A program made the position numbers and the translations under genes. This document shows positions 48,583 to 58,116 of a stretch of DNA of 64,000 bases, piece after piece; position 1 is the stretch's first letter, and every line of letters starts with the position of its first letter. The stretch spans positions 120,865-184,864 of the forward strand of contig JAJEGI010000015.1 in the NCBI GenBank assembly GCA_022819945.1, read 5' to 3'. The DNA comes from Candidatus Poribacteria bacterium (GTDB taxonomy: Bacteria > Poribacteria > WGA-4E > WGA-3G). The notes beneath the pieces were generated by a model. It was not told the origin of the DNA. It worked only from the letters and a program-made list of their open reading frames with translations, and made no database searches.

Positions 48583-48808
48583 CACACCCTTCTCCCGCGA
48601 CTTGCGAAAATATAAAACTTGTGTTAACATGTTAATCAGTGTGGGCAATTTACCCTCTCGCTGAGAGAAAAATATATGACATGCATTGTAAAAAAATTAG
48701 GACTTACGCGCCCGCCATTGCTGATGAGGTGTTTTTGATTGGGCGTTTCTTTACTCTTCTTTACTCTTCTTTACTCTTTACTCACTCTAGGAGCACATAA
48801 CTTAAAAA

Positions 48809-49888
48809 ATGAAAATCGGAATTATTGGCTGTGGAACGATCAGTGGTGCATATTTTCAAGGCGCACGGAAAACTGATATTTTAGAAATCAAAGCCTGTGC
48901 AGACATCCGACCGGAAGCTGCACAGGCACAAGCCGAAAGATACAATTGTCAAGCACATACCGTTGATGAACTGCTCGCGGACCCTGAAATCGAACTCGTC
49001 GTGAATCTCACGATTCCGAGGGCACACGTCGAAGTCGGCTTACAGGTTCTCGGAGCCGGTAAGCACGTCTATAGCGAAAAACCGCTCGGTGTGGATACTG
49101 AAAGCGGAAAACAACTTATTGACGCTGCAGCGGAAAAAGGATTGCGCGCCGGATCGGCACCCGATACCTTCTTCGGTGCAGGCATCCAAACCTCTCGGCA
49201 AGCACTGGATGCAGGAAAAATCGGCAGACCGATCGCTGGCACAGCGTTCATGTGTGGACACGGACACGAAAGTTGGCATCCGAACCCCGCCTTCTACTAC
49301 GACATCGGCGGCGGTCCGATGCTGGACATGGGACCGTATTATGTGACCGCCCTCGTCAATATCCTCGGGCCCGTCAAGCGCGTCGCTGCGGTTACCACAA
49401 AAGCGTTTGAAGAACGCATCGCAACGAGCGAAGCCGTGCGCGGTTTGAAAATCCCTGTCAAAACGACGACACATCTCGCTGGCACCATCGAATTCCAGAA
49501 CGGCGCGATTATCACGATGATTATGAGTTTCGATATGTGGCGGCACAGCCTCCCTTGCATCGAAATCTATGGAGAAACCGGCTCAATGACCGTCCCCGAT
49601 CCAAACGGATTTGGCGGTCCTGTCCACGTCTGCCCAGCAGGCGGCAATTGGGAAGAAGAGGAAATCCGTTTCCCAAACAACGCACGGATGATCGGCGTGA
49701 TTGATATGGTATCGGCAATTCGTTCCGGACGACCGCATCGGGCAAGCGGTGCCCTGGCATACCATGTGCTTGAGGTGATGTGTGCCTTCGACAAATCCTC
49801 CGAAACCGGCGAACATGTTATCATTGAAAGCACAACAGAACGTCCAGAACCGCTACCGCACGGTCTGGCAGAATGGGAAATAGATTAG
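48809..49888 (+). CDS. Gfo/Idh/MocA family oxidoreductase
   Basis: MKIGIIGCGTISGAYFQGARKTDILEIKACADIRPEAAQAQAERY; GKHVYSEKPLGVD. Confidence 0.93.
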   Translation: MKIGIIGCGTISGAYFQGARKTDILEIKACADIRPEAAQAQAERYNCQAHTVDELLADPEIELVVNLTIPRAHVEVGLQVLGAGKHVYSEKPLGVDTESGKQLIDAAAEKGLRAGSAPDTFFGAGIQTSRQALDAGKIGRPIAGTAFMCGHGHESWHPNPAFYYDIGGGPMLDMGPYYVTALVNILGPVKRVAAVTTKAFEERIATSEAVRGLKIPVKTTTHLAGTIEFQNGAIITMIMSFDMWRHSLPCIEIYGETGSMTVPDPNGFGGPVHVCPAGGNWEEEEIRFPNNARMIGVIDMVSAIRSGRPHRASGALAYHVLEVMCAFDKSSETGEHVIIESTTERPEPLPHGLAEWEID

Positions 49889-49903
49889 TTGTCAGGACGA
49901 TTT

Positions 49904-50866
49904 TTACCGCTGAATCACGTCACTATTTTTCAGATACTTATAGAGATCGCTATCCGTTGTGAGGATCAGTTTCGTACTCGCAGCGGTCGTCTTTCGATAC
50001 GTCTCTAAAGTCTGAATAAACGCATAAAACTCCGGGTCTTGACCGTGTGCTTCGGCATAAATCTGGATCGCTTGGGCATCCGCGTCACCCTTAATCTGCT
50101 CCGCCTCCTTATACGCCTCTGACTGGATGCGCTCCAACTCCTTCTGTTTCTGCCCCATGATGTTCGCGGCTTCGCCTTCACCTTCCGATTTGTACTTCTC
50201 AGAGATACGTTGCCGCTCCGAGATCATCTGGTCAAAGACTTTCTTGCGGACTTCGTCTACATAGTTAATGCGTTTTATCTGAACATCGACGAGTTCAACG
50301 CCGTATTGCGGCACCGTCTCCTGTACTTTCTCAAGTATCATGCGTGTAATCCGCTCCCTGCCGATCTGAATCTCTTCCAAAGGTTCACCCGATTGTCCTT
50401 CTTCTCCTTCGAGGACTTCGAGATCAAGGCTTAAGACGCGATTTGAATCCCGCACGACTTCAATCAAGAGTTGCGCTGTCACTAAATCCCGCGCTGCGGA
50501 GTCGATGATGTCATCCAAACGGGATTGTGCAAACTGTTCTGTGCCGAGTGCTTGATAGAATTTGAGGGCATCTTTAATACGCCAGCGTGCTGTCGTATCG
50601 AGCCAGATGAACCGCTTGTCTTTCGTCGGAATCTGGTTCGGGGACCCATCCCATTCGAGCACGCGTTTCTCAAAACGATGTACCTGCTGAATAAACGGAG
50701 TTTTTAATTTCAGTCCGGCAGTGACAATGGGTTGCCCGACAGGGCGCCCGAATTCGGTGATAACGACCTGCTCACCTTCATGAACAGTATAGAACATCCC
50801 AGCAGCAACCGGAACCGCTAAAATTATAACAATAATTACGGGGATCAGGACCTTTTTCGATTTCAT
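49904..50866 (-). CDS. hflC: HflC-like SPFH protein
   Basis: TVHEGEQVVITEFGRPVGQPIVTAGLKLKTPFIQQVHRFEKRVLEWDG; IKRINYVDEVRKKVFDQMISERQRISEKYKSEGEGEAANI. Confidence 0.92.
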   Translation of the reverse strand: MKSKKVLIPVIIVIILAVPVAAGMFYTVHEGEQVVITEFGRPVGQPIVTAGLKLKTPFIQQVHRFEKRVLEWDGSPNQIPTKDKRFIWLDTTARWRIKDALKFYQALGTEQFAQSRLDDIIDSAARDLVTAQLLIEVVRDSNRVLSLDLEVLEGEEGQSGEPLEEIQIGRERITRMILEKVQETVPQYGVELVDVQIKRINYVDEVRKKVFDQMISERQRISEKYKSEGEGEAANIMGQKQKELERIQSEAYKEAEQIKGDADAQAIQIYAEAHGQDPEFYAFIQTLETYRKTTAASTKLILTTDSDLYKYLKNSDVIQR

Positions 50867-50887
50867 GAGAATCCTCCTTTTGTGCCA

Positions 50888-51865
50888 CTATTCCTTGAGT
50901 TGCAGAAGTGGGATAGGTGAGTTCGTGTTGCCGTCAATCACATAAATCTCTTTGACCTGCGGCAAAATGTCTTGCATCGCTTCGAGATAGAGGCGGCGGC
51001 GGGTGACCTCTTTCGCCTTTTGATACTCTGATCGGATTGAGTTGAACCGATCGGCATCGCCTTGTGCCTCGTTCACGCGTTTGAGGGCGTAGCCTTGCGC
51101 CTCCGAAATCTGTTGCGCTGCCATCCCTTTTGCTTTCGGTACAGATTGGTTGTAATCGCGCCACGCTTCGTTGATCAAACGCTCCTTCTCCTGTTTCGCC
51201 TCGTTAACGGCGTTAAACGCTGCTTTCACCGTTTCCGGTGGATTGACATCTTGCAAAGTCACTGTCGCCACATCTAAACCGGTCTCGTAGAGATCGAGCA
51301 GTTGCTGTAGATGTCGTTCAACTTCTGCGGCAATTTCGATACGACCGACGGTTAACACTTCCGTCACAGTCCGATCCCCAACGACTCGGCTCAATACGGA
51401 TTCTGAGAGGTCTCGCAAGGCGCGCTGCGGATTCCGTACAGAAAACAGGAAACTTTTTGGGTCCTTGATTTTATACTGCACCACCCATTCGACATCGGCG
51501 ATGCTCAGGTCCCCTGTTAGCATCAGGGATTCCTCCGAGTAGTCGCGGGTGTCATACTGCGTACGCACCCCTGCCCTCAGTGTCCGAAACCCGAATTCCT
51601 CTTTAAAAACTTTCCGAACGGGAACGTTAATCGCTCTCTCAATACCGAGTGGTAACTTGAAGTGGAGTCCCGGTTCGGCTTGCCGCACCGATTTACCAAA
51701 CATCAGTACGACAGCGATTTCGTCCGCTTCAACCGTATAAAAACTTGTCGCCAAGCACGCTAAGACGATCACACCGAGAACCACAAACAAAATCCGTTTA
51801 GGCGTGATAAAGCGTGTGTAAGGTTGCCGCGTAATTAATTCTTGAAATTCTTGTATATCTTGCAT
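50888..51865 (-). CDS. hflK: HflK-like SPFH protein
   Basis: ATSFYTVEADEIAVVLMFGKSVRQAEPGLHFKLPLGIERAINVPVRKV; preferred ATG 51865 with AAAAGGAGAA RBS (listed ORF to 51931). Confidence 0.9.
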   Translation of the reverse strand: MQDIQEFQELITRQPYTRFITPKRILFVVLGVIVLACLATSFYTVEADEIAVVLMFGKSVRQAEPGLHFKLPLGIERAINVPVRKVFKEEFGFRTLRAGVRTQYDTRDYSEESLMLTGDLSIADVEWVVQYKIKDPKSFLFSVRNPQRALRDLSESVLSRVVGDRTVTEVLTVGRIEIAAEVERHLQQLLDLYETGLDVATVTLQDVNPPETVKAAFNAVNEAKQEKERLINEAWRDYNQSVPKAKGMAAQQISEAQGYALKRVNEAQGDADRFNSIRSEYQKAKEVTRRRLYLEAMQDILPQVKEIYVIDGNTNSPIPLLQLKE

Positions 51866-51949
51866 AAGAGTTCTCCTTTTACTTGTATGTATTAACGAAG
51901 CAATCATAACGCCTTTAGCAAAAACAGTCAAGGAGAATCGGAATCAAGA

Positions 51950-52134
51950 CAGGGGTATTTAGTTTTCCATATTTACTTTATCTATGTAAATACGCCTCCC
52001 CTGTAGGAGCGAGCTGCGCTCGCGATCTTGTGAAAAAACGTTGCGATCTTGTGAAAAAACATTGCGATCTTGTGAAAAAACGTTAATATCTATAAACGAA
52101 AACCAGAATCAAAACCGAAAACTAAATCCTCCTG
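51950..52134 (+). mobile_element. MITE-like element, copy E with internal 21-bp triplication
   Basis: CAGGGGTATTTAGTTTT ... AAAACTAAATCCTCCTG; flanks GGAATCAAGA / GAGTCAAGA; GCGATCTTGTGAAAAAACGTT x3 at 52022-52084. Confidence 0.87.
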
Positions 52135-52137
52135 GAG

Positions 52138-55101
52138 TCAAGAAACTGTAGACGGTTGTTCAAGGTAGGCTTGGTAGAGACGTTGCTTGAGATCGGCGTT
52201 AATTTCTGGTTTCGATAATTTCTTATACAACTCCACTTTGTTATTGATGAAATCCAATAAAAATGCATCAATCACTTTATCGAAATAATACCGTTTGTTG
52301 TCTTCCGAATTATCACCCGTAATCACCTGTCGCAGTTCTTCATGCTGACGAACCTTTTGGTAAACGTTCTCAATGTCAACTTTGTCTTCCATAGTGAAAT
52401 CTGTCTGATAAGCATCATTCAGAGCGCCAATAATATTGGAGAGAAAATCCTGCTCAGGATCCCTGACGGTAGCGACATCGCTGCCAATCCCGTCAATCTC
52501 ACTATCCTGCGCTTCAAGAGAGAGTTGTAGGTTCTCATGCGTTCTTTGCACACGAAACGAATCTAAGTCCACAGATGACAAAACATCGTTCAGGTCCGAG
52601 TGTTCCCGTTTTGGTAGTTTCTTGTTGAGACTGTGACTGAAGATATACAACTTTTCCAACGCCACATCGGTGAAGGTAATCAACTGCGAGATGTACCCGT
52701 AGAGGCGAATATAGCTCTGCAAGGTGGAACGGAATTCCTCCCTGTCATTTTCTTCAAGTGCTGACCACCGCTCAACAACGCTATCAAGAACGCCTTGTAG
52801 CAATTCATCAGGCTGGTCAGGGTCATAAAAGACATCACAGAATCGGTCAACGGTTTCTGCCTGATAGAGGTCGAACCCTTCCAATAAGCTCTGTAGGTCA
52901 TACAACCGGTTCGGGTCGGTCTCCTCTGCAAGTGTCGTGGTCTGATAGTATTGCTGAAACGCTTCCTGTATCTGCTCCGGTTCATTCACAAAGTCGAGTA
53001 CCAAAGTATCCGTTTTACCAGTGGCGACGCGGTTCAGACGGCTCAAAGTCTGGACACATTGCAGCCCGTCTAACCGTTTATCGACGTACATTGTCTGTAG
53101 CAGCGGCTCATCGAAACCTGTCTGGAACTTGCTCGCGACAATCAGAATCCGATACTGCGGCTCCTTGAAACTTTCCGCAATGGAAGTGCTTGGTGGCAAT
53201 TCGTTCATCCCGTTTTCCGTGTAATCTTGTCTGTTGTCGGTGTCGTGCACCGTGCCGCTGAACGCTACGAGACACCCGTACGGCAGCCCCATCTCTTTCA
53301 TCTGCTGATCAAACGCCTGCTTGTATCTGACACAGTGCAGTCGGGACGGCGTAACCAGCATCGCACGCCCTTTCCCTTCAATCGTCTTTGCGGTGTGTTC
53401 GGTGAAGTGTTCCAAGATAATCCGGGTCTTGGTCTCAATACTGTGGTGCTGCAGGTCAACGTAATTGGTCAGTGCCCGAAGCGTCCGCGCCTTCTCATAT
53501 TCTCTGTCCTCTGGGACACTTTTGACCAGTTCAAAATATCTTTTAAAGGTGGTATAGTTCTGTAGCACGTCCAACGTGAAGCCTTCGCTGATACTCTGAC
53601 GCATCGAATAGGTATGAAACGGAATAAAGGTTCCTTCTCCGTTTTTCCGTCCGAACAGTTCTAAGGTCTTGTTCTTCGGTGTGCCGCTGAAACCGAAATA
53701 GGAGATATGATCCTGCATTCTGCGCTGTTCCATCTGTTCAAGGATTTTAGCGTCTATATCTGATACTTCAACATCCTCATCGTCTTCGATTTCTGTCGGA
53801 ATTCCTTGTGAGAGCGAAACTCTGAGGTTTTTCGCGGATTCACCGCTCTGTGAAGAGTGGGCTTCGTCGATAATCACAGCGAAGGTCTTGCTTTTCAGCT
53901 TGCCAATCTCCGCGGCAATCACACTGAATTTCTGAATCGTCGAGATGATGATGTCTTTACCAGATTCGAGAAAACCCCTGAGTTGTGCTGAATTCTTGTC
54001 AACGGCATGCACCACACCCTCAACTTGTGCTACCTGCTTGATTGTGTTCTGCAGCTGCCTGTCAAGCACGCGCCGATCCGTCACCACGATGATGGAGTCA
54101 AATATCCGATTGGTATCGTTCTCTGACCGATACAGATGCGTGAGCAGGTGCGCCAACCAGGCGATGGAGTTCGATTTGCCGCTCCCTGTGGTGTGTTGGA
54201 TGAGGTAGTTATGTCCAACGCCTTCTTCCACGATAGCACCTTCCAATTGACGAATCACATCCAGCTGGTGGTATCGCGGGAAAACGAGGACACGGGACTT
54301 CTCATCTCTCACCGCGCGAATCCTGTCATCGTAAACCTTTTCTGTGGTCTCCTGCTCGTGGATAAAGTTATTGATTAACGCCATCAGGTTATCGGGCTGT
54401 AGGATGCCTTCCCACAGGTAAGCGGTCTTGTGACCGTTTGGGTTCACAGGATTTTCGATCCCTTTGTTGAACGGAAAGAACCGTGTCTTACCACTTTGCA
54501 GTTGGGTTGTCATGGAGACTTTCTCATTGCCCACCGCAAAGTGTACCAGACACCGTTTGAATTGGAACAACGGTTCCCTCGGATCCCGATCCGTGCGGTA
54601 CTGTTTCTCCGCATCTGTGAGAATCTGACCGGTGAGACTGTTTTTCAGTTCCATCGTTACCAACGGCAGCCCGTTGAGAAACAGCACCATATCGAGCGAT
54701 TTCTCGTTCCGTTCTGAGTAATGCAGTTGTCGAATGAGGGAGAATCGGTTTTGCGCGTAAAGCCGTTGATGGTCGGGGTTCATGCCACTTGCCGGTTGGA
54801 AGTAGGTCAGTTTAAAATCACAACCGCGATCTTTAACGCCTTTCCGAAGCACGTCCAGCACCCCGCGACTCTTAACCTGATTGCTGATACGAACCATGAG
54901 TTTCTGCGGTGTGTCTTCCCCGTACTGACGTTCGAGTTTCTGGTATTCTTCCAATTGCGTCATCTGGATAAATCGTAATGTCTCACTGGATATCAGGCAG
55001 AGGGGTTTACTATAATGGGAAGATTGTAATGACCGGTAGCCTGACCGGTTCAGGTGTTGCTCGATGTGATCCTCAAAATCTGTTTCTGTATACCTCGGCA
55101 T
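52138..55101 (-). CDS. hsdR: type I restriction endonuclease, R subunit
   Basis: MVLFLNGLPLVTMELKNSLTG; YLIQHTTGSGKSNSIAWLAHLL; AVIIDEAHSSQSG; SKFQTGFDEPLLQTMYVDKRLDGLQCVQTLSRLNR. Confidence 0.96.
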   Translation of the reverse strand: MPRYTETDFEDHIEQHLNRSGYRSLQSSHYSKPLCLISSETLRFIQMTQLEEYQKLERQYGEDTPQKLMVRISNQVKSRGVLDVLRKGVKDRGCDFKLTYFQPASGMNPDHQRLYAQNRFSLIRQLHYSERNEKSLDMVLFLNGLPLVTMELKNSLTGQILTDAEKQYRTDRDPREPLFQFKRCLVHFAVGNEKVSMTTQLQSGKTRFFPFNKGIENPVNPNGHKTAYLWEGILQPDNLMALINNFIHEQETTEKVYDDRIRAVRDEKSRVLVFPRYHQLDVIRQLEGAIVEEGVGHNYLIQHTTGSGKSNSIAWLAHLLTHLYRSENDTNRIFDSIIVVTDRRVLDRQLQNTIKQVAQVEGVVHAVDKNSAQLRGFLESGKDIIISTIQKFSVIAAEIGKLKSKTFAVIIDEAHSSQSGESAKNLRVSLSQGIPTEIEDDEDVEVSDIDAKILEQMEQRRMQDHISYFGFSGTPKNKTLELFGRKNGEGTFIPFHTYSMRQSISEGFTLDVLQNYTTFKRYFELVKSVPEDREYEKARTLRALTNYVDLQHHSIETKTRIILEHFTEHTAKTIEGKGRAMLVTPSRLHCVRYKQAFDQQMKEMGLPYGCLVAFSGTVHDTDNRQDYTENGMNELPPSTSIAESFKEPQYRILIVASKFQTGFDEPLLQTMYVDKRLDGLQCVQTLSRLNRVATGKTDTLVLDFVNEPEQIQEAFQQYYQTTTLAEETDPNRLYDLQSLLEGFDLYQAETVDRFCDVFYDPDQPDELLQGVLDSVVERWSALEENDREEFRSTLQSYIRLYGYISQLITFTDVALEKLYIFSHSLNKKLPKREHSDLNDVLSSVDLDSFRVQRTHENLQLSLEAQDSEIDGIGSDVATVRDPEQDFLSNIIGALNDAYQTDFTMEDKVDIENVYQKVRQHEELRQVITGDNSEDNKRYYFDKVIDAFLLDFINNKVELYKKLSKPEINADLKQRLYQAYLEQPSTVS

Positions 55102-55140
55102 GGTCTAAATCTCGTTAAGTAGATGAGGGGTGCTGCTGCA

Positions 55141-55608
55141 TCAGGAGAGATGCGTATCTATTTCTTCTAAGCTTTGTGCGGTCATGGCTTGTTCTAAGAG
55201 CGTGTCGAGGTGCGATAAGTTGTGGATGTTGCGGATTTCACGGGAGAGCACTTCAGGCACGTCCTGAAATTTGAACTGCAGGAGTTTGAGGATTGCGTCC
55301 TGTTTACCTTCTGCTTTACCTTTCGCTTCGCCTTGTTCTATAAGAAATTCGGCTGTTGTCTGTGCCATCGTGTTTAACTCCTTATGGTCTTGAATGTGTT
55401 GTCTGATAATATCTACTAATGCATCGCGTTCCTCAAGGGAACGCCGGTGGAATATCAACTGCACAAAATACCGGAGTGCCTCCGCAACTTGCGGGGCGAA
55501 ATCTTCATCTATTGACGCTAAATGCGACACGGCATCTGTTAGTGCTTCGCTTATCTCTGTCTCGTCTGAATGCTCCTTTTGAAGAAAACGTTTTGCAAAG
55601 TATAGCAT
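55141..55608 (-). CDS. Rpn/transposase-like C-terminal fragment protein
   Basis: FLIEQGEAKGKAEGKQDAILKLLQFKFQDVPEVLSREIRNIHNLSHLDTLLEQAMTAQSLEEI, typical C-terminus of Rpn/PDDEXK_2 families; no nuclease domain visible. Confidence 0.55.
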   Translation of the reverse strand: MLYFAKRFLQKEHSDETEISEALTDAVSHLASIDEDFAPQVAEALRYFVQLIFHRRSLEERDALVDIIRQHIQDHKELNTMAQTTAEFLIEQGEAKGKAEGKQDAILKLLQFKFQDVPEVLSREIRNIHNLSHLDTLLEQAMTAQSLEEIDTHLS

Positions 55609-55704
55609 AAAAGTATTGAAAAATCAACGCGATATGTATCGCACGCCAGGGGCGTTCAATTTTAAGAAATTATTGGGTTTCGCGTCCTTTTCCCAGGGTC
55701 CGGT

Positions 55705-55780
55705 GCGAAATGCTGCGAAATCTAGCGAAATGCTGCGAAATCTAGCGAAATGCTGCGAAATCTAGCGAAATGCTGCGAAA
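55705..55780. repeat. 20-bp tandem repeat (GCGAAATGCTGCGAAATCTA x3.8)
   Basis: Direct reading between hsdS and the Rpn-like gene. Confidence 0.93.
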
Positions 55781-55920
55781 ATTTCCGTGAATTGTTTTAA
55801 TTGTATTCGTATTTTAAGTGATATATATTAAGTTTTTTGCCTGTGAAAAGGACAGCACAAAAAACGGACAATTGAATGACCCTGTATCGCATGCCACATG
55901 AGAAAATAACAAGATAGGAT

Positions 55921-57270
55921 CTAAACCTCGTTTCGGACATCTATTTTGCCGGTCACTGCTTCGGAGATGAGGGATTGCCGGTATTCTTTGAGGAGTTCGA
56001 TTTTTCGCTGCTCTGCGGTTATCAGTTCGTCAATCTGTCTGGTTTTGCAGTTGAGGAAACCGGCGATTTTTGTTTGTTCACTAAACGGAGGTGTTATTGC
56101 GAACATGCTAAAGAAAGCATCAGGATACAATCTCCATCTGGAATGCCATATTCCTTTTGACCAACGTATAATTTCTTTGATATGATTTGGAGTTCGGTAG
56201 AGATAATTGTAATATTTTGGCACGTATTCACTACTTTTAAATTGGTACACATTGTAGGAAGGACTTACAATTCCGTCAAACGATGAAACACCTAATGCCC
56301 CCATATATGCCCACATTGTATTAATAACTAGATTCCCTACAGAACAGTGTTTATATCCTTCCATAGTTTCGGCTAAAAACATACCGACATTCTTCTTTTC
56401 TGCTCTTGGGGAAACCCCGGTGATGTGTGATACTGTAAGCAATTCTTCCTCTCCAGTCTCTGACCTATGGTCTCTCTCATGAAAGATGCGTTTGTTTCTT
56501 CTAACTTCCCAATGCACTGGTATCTCCCCAATCCATTCCACGCCCGACGGTTTCATCTCCACATTCGGGTCAAGTCCTTTCATCACTGCCTGATTTATCA
56601 GTGCGGTGCGTTGTTCTTGTAGCAGTTCTATCTGGCGTTCTTTGATGCGGATGAGCTCGTCAATCTGCTCTGTTTTGCGGTCAAGGAAGTCAACGATTTG
56701 CTGCTGTTCAGGATCAGTAGGTATGGGTAAGAGTAGATTTTCAATTGATGGTTTTCCCAAACCGTATCTGGTAATTCCATTTGACTCCAACTCAAAATAT
56801 TTTCTTGTCCTATCGGATTGAATAAATCTAAAAATAAACTCCCCACGACAAGAAAGTGGTTTAATCATTGTTAAATGATAGCCGCAGACAACATTGTCCA
56901 AATCGTCTTTGACATAAGTTGGAACACCAATATCATCTGGAGTCTCAGAATCTTTGGTAATTACAACATCGCCTTTCCTCAAAACAAATTTTGCAAATTC
57001 ACTTTCCTTACAACTACCCTTTTTCAAAACGGTATCAACTGTAATATAATCGTTGTAATAAACATCTGTATAATTGCATAATCTGACCTGGATCTCATTT
57101 GGATAGATGTGTTTATCAACATTACTTGGTAGTATCTTCGCGACGTGTTTAAGTCTTTTGACTTTCCAGTGTGCTGGTATCTTCCCAATCCACTCCACCC
57201 GCGATGGTTTCATTTCCACACATGTAGTCAGCCTCTTCGTCACTTCCTCATATTTCATGATCTTCCTCAT
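55921..57270 (-). CDS. hsdS: type I restriction specificity subunit
   Basis: Two half-repeats MKPSRVEWIGKIPAHWKVKRLKHVAKI and MKPSGVEWIGEIPVHWEVRRNKRIF; coiled-coil IVDFLDRKTEQIDELIRIKERQIELLQEQRTALI. Confidence 0.95.
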   Translation of the reverse strand: MRKIMKYEEVTKRLTTCVEMKPSRVEWIGKIPAHWKVKRLKHVAKILPSNVDKHIYPNEIQVRLCNYTDVYYNDYITVDTVLKKGSCKESEFAKFVLRKGDVVITKDSETPDDIGVPTYVKDDLDNVVCGYHLTMIKPLSCRGEFIFRFIQSDRTRKYFELESNGITRYGLGKPSIENLLLPIPTDPEQQQIVDFLDRKTEQIDELIRIKERQIELLQEQRTALINQAVMKGLDPNVEMKPSGVEWIGEIPVHWEVRRNKRIFHERDHRSETGEEELLTVSHITGVSPRAEKKNVGMFLAETMEGYKHCSVGNLVINTMWAYMGALGVSSFDGIVSPSYNVYQFKSSEYVPKYYNYLYRTPNHIKEIIRWSKGIWHSRWRLYPDAFFSMFAITPPFSEQTKIAGFLNCKTRQIDELITAEQRKIELLKEYRQSLISEAVTGKIDVRNEV

Positions 57271-57600
57271 TCTAACTCAATTTTTTCATATAACTCAAGC
57301 CCGAAACCAGTTATAGAGCAGATTTTCGGTTTATTCTATTCATTTATATACAACAATCTCACACAAAGAAGAAAAACTCATATATCTCCAGAGTGTAATA
57401 TTTTCATCAGGTTCTAAATCAGGTGGTATGTTTCCAAAATTTATTTGGTATTTTGACATTGGTATATCCATTTTCTATGTGCAGCATAATCTGTTAGATT
57501 GAGTTTCCCATGAGTGCGCAAACTAAAAGTTTACGCTACAAAGCACTAGCGATACTCAAGCATCTTATATTATAGACCCAATATCTCGTTCAGCAAGCCT

Positions 57601-58116
57601 TCACTTTTCTGTTCTAGTGCTGCCATGCAATCGTTGAATATCATCCTCGCAAATAAACTCAACTGTCACACCGTTTTGACGGAATACATCGCGGAAATTC
57701 AACCACTTGCTATCTACTGCCTGCAAAATAGGGGGGCTCTCTAAATGTGCACAAGCAACCGCTATAAATTTCCGATCAGCCGGATCGAAACCATCCAATG
57801 CCGGATCATTTGGGAACTCTTCAAACGCATTATCTGAACCATTGACAGGCGTAATCGAAACTAAGTCACACTGTTCAGGGTTTGTCCAATTCCGTAGAAC
57901 CCATCCGAGAAACCTATCCCCAACATTGACACCACTGGAACGAAGATTTTGCATGTATTCACCGAGAATTATCCACCTATTATCAAGCACGAGTTTCACC
58001 TCACCACGCATAATTTCCCCAAGTCTCTCTGCACAGGTTTGGACGCAATCGGCGGAAGCTTGTTCAGATTTTCCGTTAGCGACCACTGGAACGTTTGTGT
58101 CTACAACAACTATCAT
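57601..58116 (-). CDS. PIN-domain protein
   Basis: MIVVVDTNVPVVANGKSEQ; DPADRKFIAVACA; 4-nt overlap with the ATPase gene. Confidence 0.78.
   Translation of the reverse strand: MIVVVDTNVPVVANGKSEQASADCVQTCAERLGEIMRGEVKLVLDNRWIILGEYMQNLRSSGVNVGDRFLGWVLRNWTNPEQCDLVSITPVNGSDNAFEEFPNDPALDGFDPADRKFIAVACAHLESPPILQAVDSKWLNFRDVFRQNGVTVEFICEDDIQRLHGSTRTEK

Noticed and set aside
55921-57270. Phase-variable (inverting) hsdS system
   Set aside because: Half-repeats within hsdS are normal for type I S subunits; no second or silent hsdS copy or recombinase in the window.
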